Positions 7,571-14,254 of a stretch of DNA of 15,471 nt are shown one piece after another. This DNA is from JBJHBY01 sp050485745. GTDB lineage: Bacteria > Pseudomonadota > Gammaproteobacteria > Pseudomonadales > CAMLJR01. Position 1 is the first letter of the stretch. Each line of letters starts with the position of its first letter. The DNA lies in NCBI GenBank assembly GCA_050485745.1, contig JBJHBY010000066.1, positions 1 through 15,471 on the forward strand, read 5' to 3'. The translations under genes and the position numbers were made by a program. The notes under the pieces were generated by a model that saw only the letters and a list, made by a program, of their open reading frames with translations, was not told the origin of the DNA and did not search any database.

Positions 7571-8723
7571 TCAGCGCGCTTCCACCGTCAGTGTCAGTAC
7601 CTGCCTGAACCCCGGCTGGCGCTCCAGCATGTCGGCCAGCTGCTGCAGGTCCACCGGCCGGTTTTCCAGGTCGATGGCGCTGCCGATATCCAGGGGTCCC
7701 GGCGTCACCAGGGCGATGTAGNNNNNNNNNNGTGTTCTGCAGGTAGTACTCGCGGCTGCGCCGGCCATCACCCTTGATGTAGGCCTCGAAGATGCCCCGC
7801 TCGGGGATGCGCAGGGTATCGGTGAGGGGCAGGTTCTCGCGCATGATGCTCACCTGCCCGTTGCCGTAGATGCCGATCAAGCTGAAGTAGCCGCTCTGGC
7901 CGCTGTTGAATTGCAGGCGGAATTCGGTGCCGTCGCGCACCTGGCGGCGCAGGGGCTGGTCGTGCTCGTTGACGATGGCGATGGTCAGCCCCGGGGTGTT
8001 CAGGGCGCTCCAGTGGACCAGCTCGTTGAGGCCACTGTCGCCGGTGGACAGTGGTTCGCCGTTGACGGCCAGTTGCCAGCGGTCCAGCCGGTGGTACAGC
8101 CGGAGCTGCGCGGTCTCCGTGCCCGGGCGCGGTGGTCGTTGCGCCAGTTCCCGCTCCAGGTTGCCCAGAAAAGGGCTTTCGCGAAGGACGGCGGGGCCCT
8201 GCCAGTCGATGTGCCGCGGCATCCCACCCCAGCGCTGGCTGAGCTGTTCGGCGGCGATGGTGGCCGGCGCGCGCAGGTCCACGCGGATTGCCAGATGCAC
8301 CAGTCCGCGCGGGTCGTTACTGTCCAGGCAGATGCGTTCGACGTCGCTGAGCTCGGCGCTGGAGCGGGTCTGGATGTGGTTGCTCAGTTCGCGCGCGACG
8401 TCGCCGGCGCGGTCGCGGCGGGTGCTGCTTTCTGTGGTGGCGGTGACCAGCACCGACAGTTTTTCGGAGAGATCCTGGTAGGCCTGGGTCAGGGCTGCAC
8501 GCTGGTTCATGCCGCTGCCATAGCCGGAACGGTAATGCCCGGTTTCACTGCGCTGGCTGGCGTCCAGGCAGTAGGAGCGGTAAACGCTGCCGGCCGCTTC
8601 CGGCACTGCTGGTGTTTGCGGCCCGGTGGCGGTCTGGCAGGCGCTCATCCACAGAGTGCCGGCCCCCAGGCCCAGGCTCAGGGCCAGGCGGGCCAGTGCC
8701 GGGTGCTGCATGCGCCGGATCAC
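7571..8723 (-). CDS. DUF4384 domain lipoprotein, interrupted by an assembly gap
   Basis: The product starts MIRRMQHPALARLALSLGLG and has a lipobox ending MSAC (Cys29), so it should be exported and lipidated. Residues 45-150 contain a conserved-looking AALTQAYQDLSEKLSVLV helix and a C..-C pair, reminiscent of LPP20-type folds. The C-terminal region (about 245 onward) with TEFRLQFNSGQSGYFSLIGI, NGQVSIMREN and IPERGIFEAY is DUF4384-like. Ten Ns at 7722-7731 break the frame as written: upstream it ends REYYLQN, downstream the sensible frame continues YIALVTPGPLDIGSAIDLEN to a stop at 7571. The flanks (992 + 151 nt) sum to a multiple of three, so the gene is probably intact and the N count a placeholder. 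The GTG at 8723 overlaps the stop of the upstream gene as GTGA, implying translational coupling; an ATG at 8711 is the alternative start. It is the last gene of a minus-strand operon. Confidence 0.82.
7722..7731. other. Assembly gap of 10 N
   Basis: Ten consecutive Ns inside the DUF4384 lipoprotein gene. Frame bookkeeping of the two flanks requires the missing length to be a multiple of three if the gene is intact; with zero missing bases the junction would read LQNTYIALV. Confidence 0.99.
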
Positions 8724-9286
8724 GGCCTGGCTAGCTCCTCATCCATGCGCTGCTGCGCCTGGTGGGCCTTGAACTCCTCGTACAGAACCGCCTCGTCGCG
8801 GGCACCGAGGCTGACGCCGCTGGCCTGGACCAATTGCTCGAACAGCTGCCGCGTGGCCTCTGGCCGCATGGTCACCATGGCGCAGAGGTTGTCCTCACCT
8901 GCGATGCTGAAGGTTTCGATCCGCTCCGGGATAGAGGCGTGCAGGTTCTGTTCGGTGACCTGTCGGGACACTGACTCGAAGACCCCGCCCACCGCGTCGC
9001 CACCGGCGGCCTGGGTGCGGCGGGCATAAGTCTCATCCATGCTCTTGACGCGCAGGTCGATCTGCTGCGCCAGCTGCTGGCGGGCAATGGCCAGCACCTG
9101 GCGCTGGTCGATATCCAGGTGGCCGCTCCAGCGCACGCAACTGCTGGCGGCGATGCCATCCTCGATGGTGGGGTTGGCGATCCACGCTGGCAGGCTGAAA
9201 CTGCCGCGAGGGGCTTCCGGCTGGCTGTTGCAGGCGGCGAGGATTGCCAGGACCGGCAGTGTGGCGAAGGCACTATGCAGTTTCAC
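8720..9286 (-). CDS. LPP20-type lipoprotein
   Basis: A 188-residue protein. The signal peptide reads MKLHSAFATLPVLAILAAC with an ideal lipobox (LAAC, Cys19). The residue after the Cys is Asn rather than Asp, which favours sorting to the outer membrane. The mature part has LPAWIANP, a short conserved region with ASSCVRW, then AIARQQLAQQIDLRVKS, the helix typical of LPP20/FlgP-like lipoproteins. I set the start at GTG 9286 because AAAGGAG lies 8 nt upstream and the signal peptide begins exactly there; the longer frame from 9334 adds a charged, unlikely leader. It lies 38 bp after the coiled-coil gene and overlaps the DUF4384 lipoprotein gene by 4 nt, so the two lipoproteins are very likely made together and may interact. 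Family relatives include flagellar-base and surface lipoproteins, but no flagellar gene is nearby. Confidence 0.85.
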   Translation of the reverse strand: MKLHSAFATLPVLAILAACNSQPEAPRGSFSLPAWIANPTIEDGIAASSCVRWSGHLDIDQRQVLAIARQQLAQQIDLRVKSMDETYARRTQAAGGDAVGGVFESVSRQVTEQNLHASIPERIETFSIAGEDNLCAMVTMRPEATRQLFEQLVQASGVSLGARDEAVLYEEFKAHQAQQRMDEELARP

Positions 9287-9324
9287 GGTGTGTACTCCTT
9301 TGGGTGACGTTGTACCAGGCGGCG

Positions 9325-11103
9325 TTAACAGCAATCTTCTGCGCGTCTTGCCGCAGCCTCCGCTCGGGAGGCTGCGCGGGCCGCCAGAGTGAACTGTTCT
9401 CCGGCGCCGTTCGCGCTGCTCTCGGCGTTGCTGACTTCTCCGTCGGCGCGAGCAACATAGCCGCGGCCGTCCTCCAGCAACTGCTCGATCACTGACAGCT
9501 GCTCTTCGGCACTGTCCAGTACGCGGCCACAGTCCACTGCCCGGTCATTGCAGGCACTGGCGTGCGCACGCGCGGTGTCCAGCATGGTTTGCAGGTCGTT
9601 GAGCAGGTTCTGAGCGGCGGCCTCTGCGGCCTGTCGGATCTGCTCGGCGGCGGTGATCAGCTCCTGGGCCGTGGCCTGGGCCTGTTGCAACAGGCTCTGC
9701 GCCTCCATTTCAGCCTGCTGTGCCGAGCTCAAGGCCAGCTTTGCCTGCTGCGCCGCGGTATCCGCCACTTCGGCGGCGCTATTCGCGCTGTCGGCATGGT
9801 CGGCGGCTGCGTCAGCGGCGCCCCGGGCCTCACCTGCGGCGCCCCGGGCTTCCCCTGCGGCCCCCTTGGCATGGCCCATGGCAGCGCTGGCCGCAGCGGC
9901 TGCCTGCTGGGCGCCCCCTGCAGCGCTGCTGGCCTCGCTGGCGGCACTACCTGCCTGGGTGGCCTCGGAGTTGGCTTGCCCTGCGGCGCTGCTGGCCTGT
10001 TGTTCGGCGCTTTCCGCCGCGCTGCTGGCCTGGTCGCTACTCTGGGCGTGGCTCTCTGCCTGTCTGGCTGCCTCCGCCGCCTGCTGGAGTTCGTCGCGAG
10101 CCTGTTCGGCGTAGCCTTCGCCACGCTCGGCGGCATCGCGGGCGCTGTCGCTGTACTGGTCCGCTTCACCCGCTTCGCGCTGGGCGCTGGTGGCGGCCTG
10201 CTGAGCCTCCCGGGCGTCCTGTTCCGCCTGACCCGCCGACTGGGTGGCAGCCACGGCTTGGCTGCGGGCATCCTCCGCCGACTGTGCGGATTGCTGGGCC
10301 TGGCCCCGGGATTCGCCCGCGGCGGCTCCGGACTGCTGCGCCTGACTCTGGGATTCGCTGGCGGCGCTACCCGATTGCCGGGCCTGGTCGCTGGATTCCT
10401 CGGCGCCGCCGCTGGCTACACCGGCCTGGTTCCGGGATTCCTGTGCAGCGCTGCCGGAAAGTCCTGCCTGTTGGTGGGACTCCTGCGCGGCCTGGCCGGC
10501 GTTGGTGGCCTGTTGCTGCGATTCCTGGGCGGCCTGGCCGGAATATGTGGCCTGCTGTAGTGACTCCTGAGCGGCCTGGCCCGATGTCGTCGCCTGCTGC
10601 TGGGATTCCTGGGCCGATTGTCCGGCCTGGGTTGCGTGCTGGGCCGCAGTCTGGGCCTCCCCTTCTGCCCGCTCGCTGGCGGCTCGCGCCTGCTGGGACT
10701 CATTCTCGGCGCTGGTGGCGGCACGGGTAGCTTCCTGGGCTTGGCGCAGGGCTTCCTGCGAGGCCTGAGCCGCCTGCAGGGCCTCGCGCTGGGCATCCGC
10801 GGCGGATTGACCGGCGGTACTGGATTGCTGACGGGACTCCTCGGCGGCGCCGCTGGCTTCGGAGGCCGCGTTGCTGGATTGTTGCAGCGCCTCGGTGGCG
10901 GCGGCGGCTTGCTGGGCGGCGATGTACAGCGCATCTTGTGTCTGTTCCGCCTGCTGCCGTGCCAGTTCCGCCTCCTGCTGGGCGCGAGCCCTGTCCAACT
11001 CCGCCTGCTCCGCCGCCTGGCGGGCTTGCTGGGCCTCCGCGCGTGCGGCTGCCAGCTCGGCGGCCAGCTCGCTGCGGCTCTTGTCGTGTTCTCGGGCGGG
11101 CAT
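9325..11103 (-). CDS. Alanine-rich repetitive coiled-coil protein (paralogue 1)
   Basis: A 592-residue protein, not recognised by name. About one third of residues are Ala, with Gln, Ser, Glu and Arg making most of the rest; the only proline is residue 2, so nearly the whole chain can be helix. Residues 1-56 (MPAREHDKSRSEL then charged heptads) closely match paralogue 2. Residues 157-296 are ten consecutive 14-residue units of the form AxxSGxAAxESxxQ, i.e. double heptads with Ala/Ser at core positions. The tail (about 500-592) is less repetitive and holds Cys518, Cys525 and a terminal Cys-Cys. No signal peptide or membrane segment, so it should be cytoplasmic. GGAG lies 7 nt before the ATG. 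It lies 72 bp after paralogue 2 and 38 bp before the LPP20 lipoprotein start. A structural scaffold, ruler or spacer role, possibly as a kinase substrate, is inferred; phage tail-fibre stalks are similar in style only. Confidence 0.8.
   Translation of the reverse strand: MPAREHDKSRSELAAELAAARAEAQQARQAAEQAELDRARAQQEAELARQQAEQTQDALYIAAQQAAAATEALQQSSNAASEASGAAEESRQQSSTAGQSAADAQREALQAAQASQEALRQAQEATRAATSAENESQQARAASERAEGEAQTAAQHATQAGQSAQESQQQATTSGQAAQESLQQATYSGQAAQESQQQATNAGQAAQESHQQAGLSGSAAQESRNQAGVASGGAEESSDQARQSGSAASESQSQAQQSGAAAGESRGQAQQSAQSAEDARSQAVAATQSAGQAEQDAREAQQAATSAQREAGEADQYSDSARDAAERGEGYAEQARDELQQAAEAARQAESHAQSSDQASSAAESAEQQASSAAGQANSEATQAGSAASEASSAAGGAQQAAAAASAAMGHAKGAAGEARGAAGEARGAADAAADHADSANSAAEVADTAAQQAKLALSSAQQAEMEAQSLLQQAQATAQELITAAEQIRQAAEAAAQNLLNDLQTMLDTARAHASACNDRAVDCGRVLDSAEEQLSVIEQLLEDGRGYVARADGEVSNAESSANGAGEQFTLAARAASRAEAAARRAEDCC
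10216..10635 (-). repeat. Ten tandem 42-bp coding repeats (14-residue units)
   Basis: This stretch encodes units such as ATTSGQAAQESLQQ, ATYSGQAAQESQQQ and ATNAGQAAQESHQQ (residues 171-212), with more diverged units on both sides. Spacing is exactly 14 codons for ten units, and the last two are the most degenerate. Unit-length change in other strains would be expected from recombination. Confidence 0.8.
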
Positions 11104-11175
11104 GGGGTCTCTCCGGTGGTTGAACGACGGGCCTGGAAGACTGGGAGGGGCAGGTCCGCGGAAATCAACGGTTCA

Positions 11176-12981
11176 TCAGAAGATATTGAAGCTATTGCGG
11201 TTTTCTTTCTGTTCCCGGCATTTCTCCGCAGCCTGCTGTGCCCGGTCTGCGGCGGCCTCGGCGCGGTCGGCCTCGCGCTCGGTGTCGTTACGGGCACTGC
11301 TGGTTTGGCGTTCGGCTCGTTGCGTGGCGCGGGCGGCATCCTCGCAGTCGTGCAGGCAGGCGATGATGGCGTTGAGCCTGCGGCTCGTGAGGTTTTTGAT
11401 CTGGCGGATCTCGGTGAAACGTGCTTCGCAGGCGCGCAGATGGCCGATTGCAGTGTCCTCCATCACGCCACAGCGCTCGGTCAGGCGTGAGCCGTCATCC
11501 AGGGTGCGGTCGCGAAAGTGGTTCATCTGCTCCGCCAGTTCTTCGGCGAAGCGGTGGGCATCTGCGTGAATCTCGCGGATCTGCCCGAACAAGGCTGCCG
11601 TGGCGGCGCGGCTGCTGTGGGCCTGCTCCGCCCAGCCCTGGGCCTGGCGGGCGAAATCCTGTCCGCGCTCCGCCTGTTGGTTGGCTGCGCCACTGCTGTC
11701 ACTGGCGCCGCTGGCCGTCTGTCGGGCGTCGCCGGCCGCACCTTGGGCATCGGCGGCCGCAGCGGTGCCGGCGGCGGCACTGCTTTGGGCCAGGCCGTGT
11801 GCGTGCTCGGCAGAGGATTCCGCCGTGGCTGCCCGCCCGGCGGCGTTGCGGGTACTGGTGGTGGCGTTGGCAGCTTGTTGTGCCTCGGCATCGGCGATAT
11901 CGGCTGCCCGCCGGCTGTCCAGGGCGGCGTCCTCGGCCCGCTCTGCGGCCTGATCGGCACGTTGGGCCTTGTTGTTGGCCCGGTGACTGTATTCACCGCT
12001 GTGCTCGACGCTCGCACCCGCTCGCTCAGTGGCCTGCCTGGCAGAGTCCCGGGCCTGGCGCGCCTGGTCAGCGGCGCGCCCGGCGTCTTCGGCCCGCTCA
12101 CGGGATTCGCCATGCTGGCGCATGGCTTCCAGGGCGGCGCCCTGGGCCACGGCAGTGGCGCTGCCGGATTCACTCGCGTGCCCGGCCGAGTCCTGCGCTG
12201 CCTGCGTGGCGTCATGCGCGCCGGCCTCGGATGTTCGTGCCGCGGCGGCCGAGGATTGGGTCTGCGCTTCGGATTCCCGAGCGGCATCCGCGGACACCTC
12301 TGCATGCCGCCGGGCCTCCTGGGCCATCTGCCCGGCCATACCGGACTGGCGCAATGCTTCCTGGGCGGCCTGCATGGACTGGCTGGCCTGTTGCTGGGAT
12401 TCTGCAGCGGAGTTGGATGAAGCCGCCGCCTGCTGCAGGCCTTCCTGGGTGGCTTGGGTTGCGTCGGCGGCCTGGCGTAGTGATTCCTGGGCATTATCCA
12501 CACTGTTGCCGGCATGACCGGCGGCGGCTTGCCCCTCGCTGGCGGCCCGGTTGCTGGCGTCGCGCGCCCGCTGCTCCTCAGTTTCGGAGCGCTGTGCTGC
12601 GCGGGTGGAATCCTCGGAGCGCTGCTGGGCCTCGGCGGCGGCCTGGGTTGCGTGCAGGGTGTCACGCAGCGTCTCACTGTGCCCCTGTTGACTGTGGCTA
12701 GTGGACTGCCGGGCGGCCTCCGCGGCGATGCCGGCACCGCGCATGGCCTGGCCGGCGTGCTGCATGGCCTCGCTGGCCGCAGCAGCTTGCCGGTTGGCCT
12801 GGTCCAGGGAGTCGCGGCTTTGCGAAACCTGTTGGCGGGCCAGCTCCGCCTCTCGCTGGGCGCGGCTTTTCTCCAAGTCGGCCTGCTGAGCGGCGTCCCT
12901 GGCTTTTTCCGCGGCCTTCCGGGCGGCGGCCAGCTCGGACTGAAGTTCGCTGCGGCTTTTGTCGTGCTCTCTGGCAGGCAT
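11176..12981 (-). CDS. Alanine-rich repetitive coiled-coil protein (paralogue 2)
   Basis: A 601-residue protein, first gene of the minus-strand block. It shares with paralogue 1 the opening MPAREHDKSRSEL.SELAAAR and the segment RAQREAELARQQ (about 40-51), the Ala/Gln/Ser/Glu/Arg bias and the absence of proline after residue 2. Its heptads are more irregular and richer in Arg and His; a 14-residue periodicity is only locally visible (e.g. QAADATQATQEGLQQ and following). The C-terminal part (about 460-550) looks folded rather than repetitive: LFGQIREIHADAHRFAEEL, then Cys504, Cys518, Cys542, Cys546, and a last Cys588 before the basic end. This differs from the paralogue's tail, so the two may share partners through their N-termini but cap differently. 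No export signal is present. The ribosome-binding site before ATG 12981 is weak. Function unknown; scaffold or filament role inferred. Confidence 0.8.
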   Translation of the reverse strand: MPAREHDKSRSELQSELAAARKAAEKARDAAQQADLEKSRAQREAELARQQVSQSRDSLDQANRQAAAASEAMQHAGQAMRGAGIAAEAARQSTSHSQQGHSETLRDTLHATQAAAEAQQRSEDSTRAAQRSETEEQRARDASNRAASEGQAAAGHAGNSVDNAQESLRQAADATQATQEGLQQAAASSNSAAESQQQASQSMQAAQEALRQSGMAGQMAQEARRHAEVSADAARESEAQTQSSAAAARTSEAGAHDATQAAQDSAGHASESGSATAVAQGAALEAMRQHGESRERAEDAGRAADQARQARDSARQATERAGASVEHSGEYSHRANNKAQRADQAAERAEDAALDSRRAADIADAEAQQAANATTSTRNAAGRAATAESSAEHAHGLAQSSAAAGTAAAADAQGAAGDARQTASGASDSSGAANQQAERGQDFARQAQGWAEQAHSSRAATAALFGQIREIHADAHRFAEELAEQMNHFRDRTLDDGSRLTERCGVMEDTAIGHLRACEARFTEIRQIKNLTSRRLNAIIACLHDCEDAARATQRAERQTSSARNDTEREADRAEAAADRAQQAAEKCREQKENRNSFNIF

Positions 12982-13050
12982 TTTGTATGCTCATGACTTC
13001 CGGCTGCTGGGTGACTCCCTGGCTCATCCGGCAACATTCGATTGCCTCGG

Positions 13051-13078
13051 TTGATATCAGGGACACACCGCCTAACAA
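13051..13078 (-). promoter_or_regulatory. Candidate sigma-70 promoter for the coiled-coil/lipoprotein operon
   Basis: On the minus strand TTGTTA (13078-13073), a 16-bp spacer, then TGA-TATCAA (-10 at 13056-13051) with an extended -10 TG. Each hexamer matches the consensus at 4 of 6. Predicted start is roughly 65 nt upstream of ATG 12981. Plausible but unproven. Confidence 0.35.
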
Positions 13079-13091
13079 TGACAGGTTAGGC
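13070..13091. promoter_or_regulatory. Perfect inverted repeat GCCTAAC-N8-GTTAGGC (candidate operator)
   Basis: Seven-bp perfect arms with an 8-bp centre in the divergent intergenic region. The left arm covers the proposed -35 box of the minus-strand operon, a classic place for a repressor or a class II activator. It is the only AT-containing long dyad of this gap. Confidence 0.4.
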
Positions 13092-13137
13092 AGTTTCCCC
13101 GAGTGGGGCAAATATTGGCTGGAGGGATTGCCGTGGA

Positions 13138-13158
13138 TGCCTGTTTGCATGGCAGGCA
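13138..13158. repeat. Inverted repeat TGCCTG-N9-CAGGCA
   Basis: Perfect 6-bp arms with a 9-bp centre, 130 bp before the lipoprotein start. The arms equal those of the repeat at 3089-3124 upstream of the dynamin-like gene. It could be a shared regulatory site or chance. Confidence 0.25.
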
Positions 13159-13287
13159 AGAAGTTGCGTTGGAATCCAGGGCCGTTCAGAGGTGCCTTAA
13201 GATTCCGCGATGTTTGGAGCAATGATTTTCTTCAATTCGATCTGTCTGCTCGCCAGACATCAGCGAATGCGTGATGGAGCGTGGAAA

Positions 13288-14124
13288 GTGTCGCCCGAAA
13301 ATGTTTGTCGAGTGTCCATACGGGGAGTGGTTCTGGTCATGGTAGCCGCCTGGCTGGCTGCCTGTACCGCCGGCACACGGGTTCCTCCTGAGCTTGCTGG
13401 TATTGCGCTGGACCGGGAGCCGCCGGCGGCATCTTACGGCAGCGTGGTGAGCCTGTGGGGCATGACCGGGGAAATCGCCTATGTACTGTCCGATCAGCGC
13501 ACGATCACGCATGTGCTGTTTTGGCCCATGCACGACATCCGGCATCCTGGCCTGAACCTGGAGGGGCGGATACAAGAGGTGTCAGACAGGGTCAGTGATG
13601 CGCTTGGCATGTCTCCCGCCGTCATTGACCCCTCGCGGCTGTTCTGGAAAGAGAGTGGCAGCGGGCACCGCCTGGAGCTGCAACAACTGGAGACCTCCGG
13701 TGGCGGAAGTGAGGTGCGCCTGGTATTGCGCACCGAGGATCCCGGCCGGGTCTGCGGGGAGCGTGATGGCTTTGCCTCCTGGCTAAGTGGCTTGCAGATG
13801 GCGATTCACAGCGGAGAGGCTGCAGCTGTGGCACCGTTTCTTCATTTCCCCTTTCTGGATCAGGCGGGCGCGGTGCTGGGCGTGGACGCGGATGAGCGGC
13901 TGCACTTTGACGATGCCGGGGAGCTTGCCGGGCGCTGGCGGGAGCCGCGGGTGCGTGAGTGGCTGGCGGACTTGGAGGCGGCCAAGGCAGAGCACACGGT
14001 CTGTGAGCCCCACGGCTATGAGGGTGTGCTCGGAGGCTACAGCATTGATACCCGCCATGGGCCGGTGGGTGTCCAGCGGCGGGGTGGCGCATGGCGGGCG
14101 TTGCTCATCTATTACGTGCCCTGA
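13288..14124 (+). CDS. Predicted lipoprotein of unknown function
   Basis: A 278-residue protein, not recognised. The signal peptide has a basic start (CRVSIR), a hydrophobic core GVVLVMVAAW and the lipobox LAAC followed by Thr, so it should be a lipoprotein with an outer-membrane preference. The GTG at 13288 is chosen because GGAG lies 8 nt upstream; a GTG at 13312 gives a shorter conventional signal peptide but has no ribosome-binding site, and a longer frame reaches 13210. The mature part begins ASYGSVVSLWGMTGEIAYVLSD. The C-terminal half (LSGLQMAIHSGEAAAVAPFLHFPFL ... GPVGVQRRGGAWRALLIYYV) has the helix-then-strands rhythm of an NTF2/SnoaL-like domain, which is tentative. It is 130 bp upstream of the second kinase in the same direction, so it may supply a periplasmic partner for that kinase. 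Confidence 0.75.
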   Translation: MSPENVCRVSIRGVVLVMVAAWLAACTAGTRVPPELAGIALDREPPAASYGSVVSLWGMTGEIAYVLSDQRTITHVLFWPMHDIRHPGLNLEGRIQEVSDRVSDALGMSPAVIDPSRLFWKESGSGHRLELQQLETSGGGSEVRLVLRTEDPGRVCGERDGFASWLSGLQMAIHSGEAAAVAPFLHFPFLDQAGAVLGVDADERLHFDDAGELAGRWREPRVREWLADLEAAKAEHTVCEPHGYEGVLGGYSIDTRHGPVGVQRRGGAWRALLIYYVP

Positions 14125-14127
14125 TTT

Positions 14128-14144
14128 CACGCGCGACGCGCGTG
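14128..14144. terminator. GC-only palindrome CACGCGCG-A-CGCGCGTG after the lipoprotein stop
   Basis: Perfect 8-bp arms around one base, starting 4 bp after the stop codon. As RNA it gives a 7-bp stem with a GAC loop. It lacks a T-run, so it is either a weak terminator, a 3'-end stabiliser, or a protein-binding palindrome ahead of the second kinase gene. Confidence 0.35.
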
Positions 14145-14254
14145 GATGCCCGGGTGAGCGCCTGCTAGGCTGAAAGATCGGGGTGATGGCCGGTATGAAA
14201 AGCTCGCCCCGGGGAATACGAACAAGCCAAAAAGCGATGTAAGCAGGTTTTATC

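Larger units (their letters stand above)
12982..13287. other. Divergent intergenic region (306 bp)
   Basis: This region separates the minus-strand coiled-coil operon from the plus-strand lipoprotein gene. It holds the candidate minus-strand promoter, the GCCTAAC/GTTAGGC dyad (13070-13091) and a TGCCTG-N9-CAGGCA dyad (13138-13158). No convincing plus-strand promoter was found. An in-frame extension of the lipoprotein gene to 13210 is open but has no ribosome-binding site or signal-peptide logic. Confidence 0.6.

Noticed and set aside
7545..7721. C-terminal extension of the DUF4384 lipoprotein to 7545 in the frame read straight through the Ns
   Set aside because: That frame becomes Arg/Pro/Gly-rich noise after the gap, while the +1-shifted frame gives YIALVTPGPLDIGS and a proper stop at 7571.
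10216..10635. CRISPR array, because of regular 42-bp periodicity
   Set aside because: There are no identical repeats separated by unique spacers; the period is entirely explained by 14-residue coding units.
9562..10730. Long open frames on the plus strand (332 and 336 codons) opposite coiled-coil paralogue 1
   Set aside because: They are mirror images of Ala/Gln/Ser-rich codons, giving Leu/Gly/Cys- or Arg/Pro-rich nonsense. The minus frame has the ribosome-binding site, paralogue and operon context.
11421..12701. 426-codon plus-strand open frame opposite coiled-coil paralogue 2
   Set aside because: Arg/Pro/Gly-rich shadow with no start signal or recognisable domain; a by-product of stop-poor repetitive GC-rich sequence.
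9325..12981. Phage tail-fibre genes
   Set aside because: Only the 14-residue repeat style is shared. There is no adjacent phage gene, no receptor-binding or chaperone domain, and the pair is embedded in a lipoprotein operon.
13210..13287. N-terminal extension of the 13288 lipoprotein to ATG 13210
   Set aside because: It would put 26 extra residues before a complete lipoprotein signal peptide and has no ribosome-binding site; GGAG sits correctly before GTG 13288.
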